DNA from: JAJVID01 sp963743425
Lineage (GTDB): Bacteria; Acidobacteriota; Blastocatellia; RBC074
Length of the DNA stretch: 64,000 nt
Reading direction: 5' to 3'
Assembly: GCA_963743425.1 (NCBI GenBank)
Contig: CAVUPU010000009.1
Coordinates: 952,829 to 1,016,828 of the forward strand
The notes under the pieces are model-generated. The model searched no databases. It saw only the letters and a program-made list of their open reading frames with translations, and was not told the DNA's origin. Within the stretch, counting starts at the first letter, position 1; each line of letters starts with the position of its first letter. The translations under genes and the position numbers were made by a program. Shown here one piece after another: positions 24,576-34,401 of the stretch.

Positions 24576-25352
24576 CTAGCCAAGAGGCTTTACCGTTATC
24601 AACGGCATTTCGCGAAGGACTTTCCCGTTGAGAAGACATCCTCCTTTCGCGTGGTTCGGATGTGATCTGTTAATTGTTGGATCTTCAGGATTCACATTGA
24701 AGCTTGGTCGACCCCACTGTTTAAAGAAGAATTTTACTCGGTGCTGCTTGCACTCTCGAAGAATGCTGTCGATCCATTCTTTTTTTATCGGTCGAGCGCC
24801 AGGTCCAGATTCGCCGCCGACTATTACCCAATCGATATGCTCCAAGTATAGAGTTTTGATTGGGCCGATAAGAGGCTCGCAGGAAAGAAACTTCACTTTT
24901 GCAGGAATATGGATGAGATCCAGGATTCGAGTCGTAACTAACTCTTCCTCTATAGATACCCCCATCCAGATATTAGGCGTCCATTTTAGTTCTTGGGCAA
25001 GCTCTTTCAAACGATCAGATCGTTTAGTAAGAATTTGATACGTGTGTGCTGGCGTATTATTCATCACATCGAAAACGCGCTTGATGTAGCCGAGCGGCAC
25101 ATCTTTATGAAAAAGATCGCTCATTGAATTGACGAACACGATCTTCGGTTTCTTCCAATGATAAGGCTGCTCCAGCGTTTGGGGAGCAAGTGTAAGTTTG
25201 AAACCGTTCCTATACTGAGGTATGCCCATTGCTTGTAGACGCCTCGCCATTCGTTCCGCGTAACACAGCTTGCACCCGGCTGAAATCTTCGTACAACCTG
25301 TTACGGGGTTCCAGGTTACTTCGGTCCATTCTATGGATGAGACTCTTGCCAT
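24576..25352 (-). CDS. DUF5131 / phage Gp37-Gp68 family three-Cys protein
   Basis: A 258-residue protein with the diagnostic N-terminal IEWTEVTWNPVTGC and the three-cysteine motif CTKISAGCKLCYAERMA. Further family segments: FVNSMSDLFHKDVP, YQILTKRSDRLKEL, WMGVSIE, FLSCEPLIGPI, WVIVGGESGPGARP and FFFKQWG. The cysteine arrangement resembles a metal- or FeS-binding radical-SAM-like fold, but the biochemical activity is not established. It pairs with TcmP upstream (67 nt away), the recurrent two-gene association after which TcmP is named. Confidence 0.88.
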   Translation of the reverse strand: MARVSSIEWTEVTWNPVTGCTKISAGCKLCYAERMARRLQAMGIPQYRNGFKLTLAPQTLEQPYHWKKPKIVFVNSMSDLFHKDVPLGYIKRVFDVMNNTPAHTYQILTKRSDRLKELAQELKWTPNIWMGVSIEEELVTTRILDLIHIPAKVKFLSCEPLIGPIKTLYLEHIDWVIVGGESGPGARPIKKEWIDSILRECKQHRVKFFFKQWGRPSFNVNPEDPTINRSHPNHAKGGCLLNGKVLREMPLITVKPLG

Positions 25353-25419
25353 GTTTCCTCGTATTCTATTTGAACATCAATACTGGAAGCAGGGAGTCGG
25401 GGCCCCGCAGAAGTTTACT

Positions 25420-26550
25420 TCAAATCAAAGACAATTGGCCTTTCACGATTGACAAAAAAGGGTCCGCCGTAGGGCCAAAGCGGCCTGTGTACTGGCTTGG
25501 TTCAATGATTTGTTCATTTCGCAATTCGCTGATCACGCTATTCAAATGGGCTGGCCGCCAAATCTCTGGCAAAAGTTCTTCCGTCAGTTCGCTCCATCGT
25601 CGAGGTCGCGTTGACAGTGCCTTCATTACCCACTCGCGTAATGGGCGTAAATCGGGTGTGCGTTCGATTAAGTATGGCTGTGCCGAGTTATCAGATTTCC
25701 TCGCATAGAAGCCGCCATCAGGGCAGATCTTCCATAGGCAGTCTTTCATTAGGTTACGGCCCTCATCGTGATTCGTCAGATGTAGGAGATAGTAGCGCGT
25801 TGCGTTATTGTCCCCACGCATAAAAAAAGGGGTTCCCCACTTAGCCCCAGTCTTCTCTTTGAGAAGATCGATTGCCTGGTTAGCTCGCTCATCGAAGTCA
25901 TCAGACGTAATGCGCTGTTCCCAAGAGCCATCGGTGAAAATGGAATCCAGAGTCGCTCGCATGCCTGGCGTCAGGTTTCCTTGCATTGCCATGTCTAGCT
26001 CCCGCCATATTACATTCACGAACAGTTCGACTCGTGGAAAAGACATTAGGTCACGCAATAACTCGCCGGGAACTTTGAACCCGTAAGGGTCAATAAAAAA
26101 GAATGCGGGAGCCATCCCCTTTGCTGCTTGGCGTAAACTACTCAACACAGGTGAAAGAATATCGAAACAGTTTCCCAAATGAGGATGAACCTTGATCTTC
26201 GGTGGCGATTGATAAGCTGCAATCTCTTGTTTCAAGCATTCTAGGTTCTCCTCGTCACGCTCGATAAAATGAAAAATCATCTCTGACTTTCGTAAAATTG
26301 AATCACGAGAACTATGTTCAAGCACGGTTTTTAGCGCTACGAGAGGGGAACCACTCTGTCCGCGTGCGTGCTTGCCTCGACCGGCATGAGTATCAACATA
26401 AAGAATCTTTCCTGCCCAAAAGCCCAGCTTCGGGAACCACCCCTTCAGATATTCCGCTATTAAGTCGTGTTTGACTTTTTGAAGGTTTGAATATTCCTTC
26501 CAATAATCAGGACTTGGATCGGCGAAATGTTGCACTTTGCTCTTGTTCAT
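25420..26550 (-). CDS. tcmP: Three-Cys-motif partner protein TcmP
   Basis: A 376-residue protein with the TcmP opening (HFADPSPDYWKEYSNLQKVK, then AEYLKGWFPKLG), ILYVDTHAGRGKHARGQSGSP (a methyltransferase-like glycine loop), FFFIDPYGFKVP and NVIWRELDMAM, followed by a C-terminal winged-helix-like part. It is the partner of the downstream DUF5131 protein. The function of the pair is not known to me. It is common in mobile and accessory regions, and its DNA here is AT-richer than the flanking chromosome. Confidence 0.87.
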   Translation of the reverse strand: MNKSKVQHFADPSPDYWKEYSNLQKVKHDLIAEYLKGWFPKLGFWAGKILYVDTHAGRGKHARGQSGSPLVALKTVLEHSSRDSILRKSEMIFHFIERDEENLECLKQEIAAYQSPPKIKVHPHLGNCFDILSPVLSSLRQAAKGMAPAFFFIDPYGFKVPGELLRDLMSFPRVELFVNVIWRELDMAMQGNLTPGMRATLDSIFTDGSWEQRITSDDFDERANQAIDLLKEKTGAKWGTPFFMRGDNNATRYYLLHLTNHDEGRNLMKDCLWKICPDGGFYARKSDNSAQPYLIERTPDLRPLREWVMKALSTRPRRWSELTEELLPEIWRPAHLNSVISELRNEQIIEPSQYTGRFGPTADPFLSIVKGQLSLI

Positions 26551-27016
26551 GTTGGCTGCCCCCCTGCAAAGAACGGCTGTGAAAAGTGATTGAAAGCCGA
26601 CTCTCCTTGACGGCTCGCGATAAGCTTATAGTCTCTGGCTTCCGAGACTGGCCAGAGATATATCATATGGCATTAATTTATCCAATATTTATTGGATTCA
26701 AAAGGCTTATATTATCCGAATGTGGTTGGTCGTAGATTCGCCATCCTCGCGCTGATTCCATCGCATGTTGGGCAGGTGATTGTTGAGGGGCATTTTCCTT
26801 TCGATGAAAAATCTCGCTGATTTTGCCTATATGCGTCGCGTCCGATAGTAGGCCTTATGATGCAAAGAGCTTTACGGTAAAAAGGGAATTCGCCGGTTAC
26901 GAAGACCCTTCGCGGTTGCTCCTTGGGCGGGATGGTTGGTCTGGCGGTGGGGAATCACACTTGATTGAGCCGCTCGATTCTATTCTCAACTTAAATGTCG
27001 CCTAACATCTTGCCGC
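26551..27016. other. Non-coding stretch upstream of tcmP
   Basis: I see no gene in these 466 bases. The AT-rich part holds a small palindrome ATCCAA/TTGGAT (26680-26697). On the minus strand a TTGGAT and a TATATC lie 17 nt apart, a possible promoter for tcmP. The remainder up to the TIR gene is featureless. Confidence 0.45.
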
Positions 27017-27841
27017 TCAGCCGCCGTGCTCTTCAGCAGTCGGCAGGAGCGGCATGTTGGGCTGCCCGATCGAACGCGGTGGCTCAATGCCAAGCATCTC
27101 TTCCAATCGTTTTTTCAAATACGCAACCGCTTCTTCTGGAAAATTCCATAAGACACTCGGAACGGCATGCTCAAGACCGCCGCCGGGCGTTTCCGGACTC
27201 GACTCTTCAGGTGGCTCATCTGCCGGAATATGCCGTTGGAGAGCACGCATGTCTATTGCCTGGAAATCCTGCAACAATCCATTGAGTGGTGAGTCATCGA
27301 GCAAGACAGGAATTAGTCGTTTACGGAACTTGAGAGCCAGCTCTACCTCGCGTCCGACTTCCGATGACGTTGCCGAATGCGCACACCAGAAAATAAGACA
27401 CGCCGTCAATTGCTGAATCGCCTTCTGAATGGCAGTCCGCCATTTGTCTCCGGCTCGAATGCTGTCTCGATCTCTAAATACCTTCGTATCTGTCAGTCTC
27501 AGCAAGTCAACAACTGCAGCAATAGAGGGTTCATCGTGTCGGCTATAGGAGACGAATAGAAAGTGGCTTTCACCCTTGGCCTCAGAGTCCGCGCCAACAC
27601 TCGGCGGTAGCGCCAGAAAACTCGGGAGTGTCGCTTCATTCAACTCAAAAAACGTCTGCGGTTCATCCGTGCGATCCGCAATGAGGAAGTAACGGCGTCC
27701 CAGCCAAAGGTCACGGCCTTCAGCCAGCAAAGTGATTCGGATGTATTGTTCCTCCAGTTCCAACGAGACATAACTGCCCAGTCCGCGGGTATTCACGTAA
27801 TCCCGAAGAGCATCAAGCGTTGATTTCAGGTTCTCGCTCAT
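27017..27841 (-). CDS. TIR-domain protein
   Basis: A 274-residue protein. Residues about 94-210 form a TIR domain: FLFVSYSRHDEPSIAAVVDLL (strand A and box 1), KVFRDRDSIRAGDKWRTAIQKAI, ACLIFWCAHSATSSEVGREVELAL with the putative NADase glutamate (Glu165), and RLIPVLLDDSPL. The first 90 residues are a separate alpha/beta segment I cannot name. The Pro-rich C-terminal tail contains WNFPEEAVAYLKKRLEEML. Bacterial TIR proteins are commonly NAD-consuming effectors of antiphage systems. The start has AGGA 5 nt upstream. The neighbouring HEPN-like gene is on the same strand. Confidence 0.85.
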   Translation of the reverse strand: MSENLKSTLDALRDYVNTRGLGSYVSLELEEQYIRITLLAEGRDLWLGRRYFLIADRTDEPQTFFELNEATLPSFLALPPSVGADSEAKGESHFLFVSYSRHDEPSIAAVVDLLRLTDTKVFRDRDSIRAGDKWRTAIQKAIQQLTACLIFWCAHSATSSEVGREVELALKFRKRLIPVLLDDSPLNGLLQDFQAIDMRALQRHIPADEPPEESSPETPGGGLEHAVPSVLWNFPEEAVAYLKKRLEEMLGIEPPRSIGQPNMPLLPTAEEHGG

Positions 27842-27958
27842 CGTAATCCTGTCAGCCCAACGGTTGAGTTCTCCGGGTCGAGCGCCGGAGACTGCCCGTT
27901 GGGGTTACCAAATCGGTTCCTGGGAAAAGGGCTCAGCGCGACTCCGGTGGAACAGGGG

Positions 27959-28783
27959 TTAGGCACCATGATTGGGTGGTTGTGAGTCCGGCGGAATGAA
28001 GCGCCAGCCCCATGCCACATACCGCCAAACATCCTGGGGCTCATGTTGGCTCAGAACTGCGGGATCCTCACGCATGAGATGGAAGGGTGGGCCCAGCTTT
28101 AGCCAAAGAGTGAACACCATGAAATCCTGGTGGAACGCCAGATTCCTATCGCGAACGATCTCCATGACTTCAAGCGTCTCCTGCTTCATCAGACGTGGTG
28201 CGATTGCATCAACGACGACCCCGCCCTCAATGTGCGGACGGAAGTAGTAATTCCTAAGCCCCTCGGTGTGAGTGAGCCGGTCACGGAGCTTTACGGTGAC
28301 TTCGAGCCAGTTGGACTTGTGGCGGGTGATTAGCGCAAGCAGGGCATCGACAGCGGCAGTGTTCGCGCTCGTCTTCTTTCGGTACTTGGTGAGGCCCTTG
28401 GCGACGCTATCGCCCTTGTCACCGAACGTCTGAGTCCGGACGAAGCCGGAGCCGATTACAGGTAGCAATAGCTTGACGAGCATGTCCAGGGAGCTCTTCA
28501 CTTGGAACAAGAACGCCTCAAGCTCGAAGATGAGCGTAAGCTCCTCTTCAGTGCTTGACGGGTCGCTCTTGAAGTGTTCAAGTGCCTGCGCCCTGCGTTT
28601 CTCCTGCGTGTCGCGATAGTTCCTCAAATGGTAATCCACTGCTTGAAGCTTGTGCATCGCAGACAACACATGGTGTAGAAAGTGTTCGTGGGTATCGGGT
28701 AGCACGCCATCGACGAAGAGATGGCACGCCTGCAGATAAAGCCGCCCATTGATCTCGTTGTTCTTCGATAGGTTCAACAGCAT
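27959..28783 (-). CDS. HEPN-like protein
   Basis: A 274-residue mostly helical protein. Residues 82-110 (LTLIFELEAFLFQVKSSLDMLVKLLL) and the R167-x4-H172 motif in LRDRLTHTEG match the HEPN arrangement, in which RX4-6H is the ribonuclease active site. No exact family is recognised. It lies upstream of the TIR gene, 117 nt apart on the same strand, which suggests a linked module. The start at 28783 has no obvious ribosome-binding site. An insertion sequence landed 158 bp upstream of it. Confidence 0.62.
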   Translation of the reverse strand: MLLNLSKNNEINGRLYLQACHLFVDGVLPDTHEHFLHHVLSAMHKLQAVDYHLRNYRDTQEKRRAQALEHFKSDPSSTEEELTLIFELEAFLFQVKSSLDMLVKLLLPVIGSGFVRTQTFGDKGDSVAKGLTKYRKKTSANTAAVDALLALITRHKSNWLEVTVKLRDRLTHTEGLRNYYFRPHIEGGVVVDAIAPRLMKQETLEVMEIVRDRNLAFHQDFMVFTLWLKLGPPFHLMREDPAVLSQHEPQDVWRYVAWGWRFIPPDSQPPNHGA

Positions 28784-28941
28784 AGCTTCGATCGGTGCCT
28801 ATTTGACTATTCCAAATCCTATACAACACAAACTTCTGATGGTCGCCGTAACGTTCGAGGAACTTCTTTGCGCCTTTCTGACCGAGTGGCAATGATCGCC
28901 TAGCTTGCATAGATGTCACTCCTGACTGTTGGAGAAAATCG

Positions 28942-30335
28942 GGCTCTCTGGGAATTGCCGGAAATGCCCCAAGATGTTGTGGTCTTGGAGCGTAGTTGAA
29001 GTTGTGGCAGGCTGAGGTCGAACAAACTCTCTTTTGAAAGGTATCGACCTATGCCGCCAATGATCGAGTTTCCGCTGGACCTTCCCGAAGTCCGCGTTCT
29101 GAAGACTGAATTGAAAAAGCGAGAGATCGTCATTACGGTCGAGAGTACTCGCCCCTATGCGATCTGCTCTCGGTGCGGGCAGAAGACTTTTGAGTTTCAC
29201 AGCTACGATGATCCGATCCGATTGAGGCATCTGCCGATTTTGGAACAGCGAGTGTTCATTGAGTTGCGCCCGAAGCGTTTCCGCTGTCCGACTTGCGACG
29301 ATCATCCGACGACGACGCAACAGTGCGATTGGTACGAGCCGCGCTCGCCGCACACCAAAGCCTTTGATCAATCGCTGCTGCGGCAGTTGATCAATAGTAC
29401 GGTGAGTGATGTGGGGCGCAAGCAGGAAGTGAGCTACGACTCCGTCTTGGGCGCGATCAACCGCGGCGTGGAGCGCTCGGTCAACTGGAGCGACTTCACC
29501 GAGTTGAAGGTCATCGGGATGGATGAGATTGCGCTGCGGAAAGGCCATCGCGATTTTGTCGTGATCGTTACTTCGCGGGGCGCTGATGAAGAGATTGCCC
29601 TGCTTGGCGTGCTGCCCGATCGGAAGAAAGAGACGGTGGTGGCCTTTCTGCGTTCGATCCCGCTCGAATTGCGGGCGAGCATCGAGCGTGTCTGCACTGA
29701 TATGTACGAAGGTTACACGAACGCTGTCAAAGAAGAGGTTGCGCAAGCCCGCGTGGTGATTGACCGCTTCCACGTGGCGAAGGCCTATCGCGAGTGCGCC
29801 GACAAACTGCGTAAAACCGCATTGCGCGAATTGAAGCAGGGGCTCGAAAAAGAAGAATACAAGTTGCTCAAAGGCACGATGTGGCCGTTTCGCCGCAACG
29901 CCGCCGATCTCGATCCGGAGCAGCGGGAAGCCGTCAAACTGCTGCTGGAATGCGCGCCTGATCTGCGCAAGGCCTACAACCTGCGCGAAGAATTGAGCGC
30001 CATCTTTGATACCGAGCAGAGCAAGGAGTCGGCCACGCGCGCCATCACCAATTGGATCGAGCAGGTCAAACAGAGTGGGTTGAAATGCTTTGATTCCTTT
30101 CTGACTACGCTCGATAACTGGCTCGACGAGATCACCAATTACTTTCTCGACCGCCAGACGAGTGGGTTTCAAGAGGGCTTCAACAACAAGATCAAAGTCC
30201 TCAAAAGGCGCTGTTATGGGATCACAAACATTTCGCATTTGTTTCAACGCATCTGGCTCGATCTCGAAGGCTTCAAGCTCTTCGGGATTTGATCTCACAA
30301 GATGTTGTGGTTCTTCCGGCAATTCCTAAAGAGCC
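28942..30335 (+). mobile_element. ISL3-family insertion sequence, complete
   Basis: A 1394-bp element. Its terminal inverted repeats begin GGCTCTCTGGGAATTGCCGG on the left and, reading inward from the right, GGCTCTTTAGGAATTGCCGG (about 20 of 22 matching). Direct repeats GAAAATCG (28934-28941 and 30336-30343) flank it, the 8-bp target duplication typical of ISL3. It carries one intact transposase. Nearly perfect repeats and an intact gene indicate a recent insertion. Confidence 0.94.
29051..30292 (+). CDS. ISL3-family transposase
   Basis: A 413-residue DDE transposase. The N-terminal zinc finger has CSRCGQ and CPTCDDH. The acidic residues are in VIGMDEIALRKGHRDFV, VCTDMYEGYTNAV and the C-terminal TSGFQEGFNNKIKVLKRRCYGI, with the conserved VVIDRFHVAKAY between. 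The frame is intact, so the element is probably active. The ATG follows an AAAGG-type site at about 10 nt. Confidence 0.95.
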   Translation: MPPMIEFPLDLPEVRVLKTELKKREIVITVESTRPYAICSRCGQKTFEFHSYDDPIRLRHLPILEQRVFIELRPKRFRCPTCDDHPTTTQQCDWYEPRSPHTKAFDQSLLRQLINSTVSDVGRKQEVSYDSVLGAINRGVERSVNWSDFTELKVIGMDEIALRKGHRDFVVIVTSRGADEEIALLGVLPDRKKETVVAFLRSIPLELRASIERVCTDMYEGYTNAVKEEVAQARVVIDRFHVAKAYRECADKLRKTALRELKQGLEKEEYKLLKGTMWPFRRNAADLDPEQREAVKLLLECAPDLRKAYNLREELSAIFDTEQSKESATRAITNWIEQVKQSGLKCFDSFLTTLDNWLDEITNYFLDRQTSGFQEGFNNKIKVLKRRCYGITNISHLFQRIWLDLEGFKLFGI

Positions 30336-31354
30336 GAAAATCGCGACCGATTGAGTAACGTCTGAGTCTGAGACGTCGGGGAGTATAATCCCTCTCCATA
30401 GTCAACGCAATCAATTTAGCGGCGTTTTGTTGGCCTGAAGACAAGGGACTGAGTAGAACTTGCCGATTTCGTATTCACCGCTCATTCGAAAAACACCTCC
30501 GACGCTTTTATGTCTTTCCCTTTGTTGATCAACTCCAGCGCTCGCAGTTCTGCCAGCGCCGCGTTGAATCCGCCGCTGCTGTCACTGTAACCCGTCGCCT
30601 CGGCCAGCTCCTGCCTGGTCATACACTCCGGATGCATGTTCACTAGCTTCTCCAGGATCGCGCGCTGGCAGCTCGAAAGCCGGTTCAGCCAGTAATTGAT
30701 CAGATTGTCTCCCGTCGGCAGCGGCTCGACCTCGCCGACGGCGCCCTTCCCCGCCGCCGTGATCCGCATCGCGCCGGCGGCTTTGATCGCCGTTTCGGCC
30801 ACTCCGGACCGACCAGACAGAAAAATGTAAGACAGAAAAATGGCATCTCTTATTTTTCTGTCTCACATCTTTCTGGTGCGCCAAGCAAGCTTGGCTGATC
30901 TAGTGAGATGAGAAGTGCTCACCTTGCAAATTGTCCGTTCGGCAAGTAGCCGACTGAGCGGTTGACGCGGGAGCGATCCCGCCGCCGAAGCCTCAGAAGG
31001 CAAAGGCGCGAGCCGTAACGAAAGTGAACCCGATTCGGCCTCGTTATGTGAATGAAGGCGGCCAAGCTTCCAGAAAGGCCGAAGCCTGCCATCAACGAAG
31101 AAGCAACGGACAGGCGCACTCGTTGAGCCTTCCGGGGTGAAAGGGGACAGCGCGGGCCGACAGATCAGTCGAGAACTTGGGAGACCCGGCCACGCGGGGA
31201 AGCCAAGCCTCAACCGCGTGCGGGAATGCATAACCGCGCGACGGGCGTGGGTCGGGAGTCGGACAGGCTCATAGTAGTGATGACACGAGTAATGATCGTT
31301 GAGCGAAGGAGCCTGAGCTATGACAGGTTTCTGGTCAGAAGAAAGGAGAGCCGA

Positions 31355-32701
31355 TTGAATCACTCTACTACGGAAGAACCGGCGAGCCGTGTGGCGATGC
31401 CGGAAAAACTCTCTCAACTGAGGCAGAAACTGGGTCACAAGGCGAAACAAGAACCGCGGTTCAAATTTTACACGCTGTATAGTCATATCTATCGGCGTGA
31501 TGTGTTGGAGACGGCCTGGCGAATGGTGGAAGCCAAACGCGGGGCGGCGGGCATTGACGGGGTGACCTGTCAAATGGTCGCCGAACGGGAAGGCGGGGTG
31601 GCGGCGCTGCTCGAACAAATCGAGGAGAGCCTGCGCACCCGCAGCTACAAACCCGATCCGGTGCGGCGCGTCTACATCCCGAAGGCCAACGGCAAGCTCA
31701 GGCCACTGGGCATACCGACGGTCCGGGATCGCGTGGCGCAAACGGCGGTGAAACTGATTTTGGAACCGATCTTTGAAGCTGACTTTGAGGACTGCTCCTA
31801 CGGCTTTCGCCCCAACCGCAGCGCGCACGACGCGCTGCGGGAGATTCGCGAGCATCTGCAAGCCGGATATCGGGAAGTCTACGATGCCGACTTGCAAAAC
31901 TATTTCGACACGATTCCGCACGAGAAGTTGATGAAGTGTCTTGAGATGCGGATCAGCGACCGCCAGATGCTGAAGTTGATTCGGCAGTGGCTGCGAGCGG
32001 TGATCGTGGAGGAAGACGACACGGGGGAGCCGCGCTACCGGCGGAGCAGCGAAGGCACTCCGCAAGGCGGCGTGATCTCGCCGTTGCTGGCGAACGTCTA
32101 TCTGCACTGGTTCGACAAGGTCTTCCATCGGCGGGATGGCCCGGCTCACTGGGCAAAGGCCAAGCTGGTGCGCTACGCCGACGATTTCGTCGTGCTGGCG
32201 CGCTATCAAGGCTGCCAGTTGATCGAATTCATCGAGACGAAGATTGAAGACTGGATGGGCTTGAAGTTGAATCGAGAGAAGACACGTATCGTCAACCTCA
32301 ACGCGGAAGGCGCGAGCCTGGACTTTCTGGGCTACACCTTCCGCTACGACCGCAGCTTGCACGAGGGCGGAGGGAAGTATCTGAACCTCTGCCCGTCCAA
32401 GAAGTCGGTCGAGCGAGAAGTGGCGGCAATCCACGATCTGACGAGCAAACGTCAGTCGTTCAAACCCCTGCCGGTGGTGATCGAGGAGATCAACCAACAG
32501 ACGCGGGGATGGGGAGCCTACTTCAAGCTGGGGTACCCGGCGAAGACCTTCAAGCGAATCAACGCCGCGATCCTGACGCGGCTCCAACAACACCTGAACC
32601 GCCGCAGCCAGCGTCGCTTCAAGAAGCCTCAGAACGAGAGTTACTACGCCTATTTCAAAAGGCAGGGTGTAGAGCTTCTGGCGGGACGCGCAACTGCTTG
32701 A
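31355..32701 (+). CDS. ltrA: Group II intron reverse transcriptase/maturase
   Basis: A 448-residue protein. The reverse transcriptase region has GAAGIDGVT, RRVYIPKANGKLRPLGIPTVRDRVAQ, EDCSYGFRPNRSAHDAL, the SSEGTPQGGVISPLLANVYLHW motif and the catalytic YADDFVV, followed by LDFLGYTF. The maturase region contains INQQTRGWGAYFKLGYPAKTF. No HNH endonuclease follows; the protein ends soon after KRQGVELLAGRATA. The start is a TTG at 31355 with AAAGGAG upstream; an in-frame GTG/ATG region further upstream is less plausible. All motifs are intact. Confidence 0.93.
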   Translation: MNHSTTEEPASRVAMPEKLSQLRQKLGHKAKQEPRFKFYTLYSHIYRRDVLETAWRMVEAKRGAAGIDGVTCQMVAEREGGVAALLEQIEESLRTRSYKPDPVRRVYIPKANGKLRPLGIPTVRDRVAQTAVKLILEPIFEADFEDCSYGFRPNRSAHDALREIREHLQAGYREVYDADLQNYFDTIPHEKLMKCLEMRISDRQMLKLIRQWLRAVIVEEDDTGEPRYRRSSEGTPQGGVISPLLANVYLHWFDKVFHRRDGPAHWAKAKLVRYADDFVVLARYQGCQLIEFIETKIEDWMGLKLNREKTRIVNLNAEGASLDFLGYTFRYDRSLHEGGGKYLNLCPSKKSVEREVAAIHDLTSKRQSFKPLPVVIEEINQQTRGWGAYFKLGYPAKTFKRINAAILTRLQQHLNRRSQRRFKKPQNESYYAYFKRQGVELLAGRATA

Positions 32702-32729
32702 TAGACCTGTTGACCGACAGTCACAGCGT

Positions 32730-32762
<33 letters not shown>

Positions 32763-33271
32763 GAGGAGGGAAGAGGCAGCAGCGAGGCAAGGCATACGTC
32801 TAATGAGACACAGACGGGGAAACCTTGAAACGGATTATGATGGAGCCTAAACATCACTGTTCCTCTTCTACTCGCCTCTGATGGCCGAAACGACGATCAA
32901 AGCCGCGCCGGCGGAGCCTTCGATCCAGCCATGCGCCCGGAGCCGCGCGATTGCGCCTTTGAAGCCGCCGCTCGAATGGCTATAGCCGGACAGTATGCTG
33001 ACCTGGACCATCGTCCGCTGTGGGTACTGCGCCAGGACGGTCAGGATCGCGCCTCTTTCCTCCGCGCGCTCTTGAAATCGGGTGTGGCTGACGCGTCATA
33101 GGTGGTCTTCGGAAGGATGTGAACGACCTGGTTAAACTTCAGGAATCGTGGCGAGAACACATGCGCGTCGTCGATTTCGAGCGACGGCAGCGTCTCCGTG
33201 ACGCGCTCCGCCCCCGACCTGTTCGATTTGAGCCAGGCTTTGACATCGCCCCGCTCCTGGGCGCCGGTCAT

Positions 33272-33648
33272 GTTGAAGGCGAAGACAGTCTCAGTTAAGT
33301 GTTTGTGCGGTTGCGACCGGCGCGCTGATCGTTGTAGTGAGGCGCGTCGGCCGTCTAGTTTGAATGCGCTCTGTACGCTGTCGAGCAGATTGATTAAGTA
33401 ATGTGCGGTATAGTCTCGCGTCGCGTGGTTCTACCCGGCGCGGGGCGCAGCGGTTTGTGATGATTAGTTGGCGAGGTAGCAGCGCGGGCAGTATAGCATG
33501 GGGCGCGCGGCTGTAAAGCTCCCGACTCACGAGTTACTCACGATTCTCTTGTAGCCGACCACAAATACTTCGACAACATCTTCTGATTTGTGATCGACTG
33601 TTGAAGTTTTCAAAGTCCAGGCCAGGTAAAGAGGTTCCCAAAAACGCA
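33272..33648. other. Remnant sequence before the LuxR-type regulator
   Basis: No intact gene. The first 30 to 60 bases still extend the HerA-like frame on the minus strand without a start. The rest shows no recognisable feature; the regulator promoter is probably within it. Confidence 0.4.
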
Positions 33649-34401
33649 ATGCCTGAGTCGAATACGCCTCTTATCCGTATATTGCTTGTTGATAGTCAGG
33701 CTCTGCTGCGCGCGGGGCTGCGATTGATCCTCGAAAAAGAGCCTGAATTCGCGGTCGTTGGCGAGACCTCGAGCCGTGAGGAAACGCTCGAAGCGGCGCG
33801 CCTGCGCCCGGACATCATCCTCCTCAACTTGAATTCCGGCGGCGAACCCGATCTCGATCTTCTCCCCGACCTCTCGGTCATCGCCGAGGGGGCGCGCGTG
33901 TTGGTCCTGATTAGCGACTTCGACCTCGAATGGCGCCGTCGCATAGTGCGTTTCGGGGTGAAAGGGCTGGTTCAGAAAACCGAGCCGCCCGACCGTCTTA
34001 TCGCGGCCATCAAGAGGGTCTACGCCGGCGAGGTCTGGCTCGATCCCAGAACCGTGTCTCACGTGCTCGACGATCTGTTGTGCGCGGGCGATGCGAAGCA
34101 GACTAACGGCGTGTTGAGTAACGCTGTAAGGCTCACCGGACGCGAGCGGGACATCATAGCTTTGATCGGCGAGGGGCTTAAGAATAAGCAGATCGCGGAG
34201 CGGCTCTGCATCTCCGAGCCGACGGTGCGCCATTATCTGACCTCGATCTTCGAGAAGGTCGGGGTTAAGGACCGTCAGGGGCTGATCGTCTATGCCTATC
34301 AACGCGGCCTCGCCAAACCGCCTGCGGTCACAAGCCAACCGCTGAGCAAATCTGAAAAGAATGACCACAAACACGTATCTCCTGCGACAATTCTCCCCTA
34401 G
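33649..34401 (+). CDS. LuxR-type response regulator with Asn at the phosphorylation site
   Basis: A 250-residue regulator: a receiver domain (residues 8-125) and a C-terminal LuxR/NarL helix-turn-helix (LTGRERDIIALIGEGLKNKQIAERLCISEPTVRHYLTSIFEKVG). The acidic pocket is incomplete: the usual phosphoacceptor Asp in the DIILLxLN strand is Asn60. Other receiver residues are present (VDSQALLRAGLR, and Lys in KGLVQKTEPP). It is therefore probably regulated without phosphorylation. It is the first gene before the polysaccharide cluster, and a role in controlling it is plausible. The ATG at 33649 is preferred over an in-frame TTG at 33601. Confidence 0.88.
   Translation: MPESNTPLIRILLVDSQALLRAGLRLILEKEPEFAVVGETSSREETLEAARLRPDIILLNLNSGGEPDLDLLPDLSVIAEGARVLVLISDFDLEWRRRIVRFGVKGLVQKTEPPDRLIAAIKRVYAGEVWLDPRTVSHVLDDLLCAGDAKQTNGVLSNAVRLTGRERDIIALIGEGLKNKQIAERLCISEPTVRHYLTSIFEKVGVKDRQGLIVYAYQRGLAKPPAVTSQPLSKSEKNDHKHVSPATILP

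Noticed and set aside
27838..28044. Small minus-strand frame between the TIR and HEPN-like genes
   Set aside because: It overlaps the end of the HEPN-like gene in another frame and has no ribosome-binding site.
28916..30322. 468-codon minus-strand frame inside the ISL3 element
   Set aside because: It is antisense to the intact transposase and shows no recognisable domain; the transposase frame explains the conservation.
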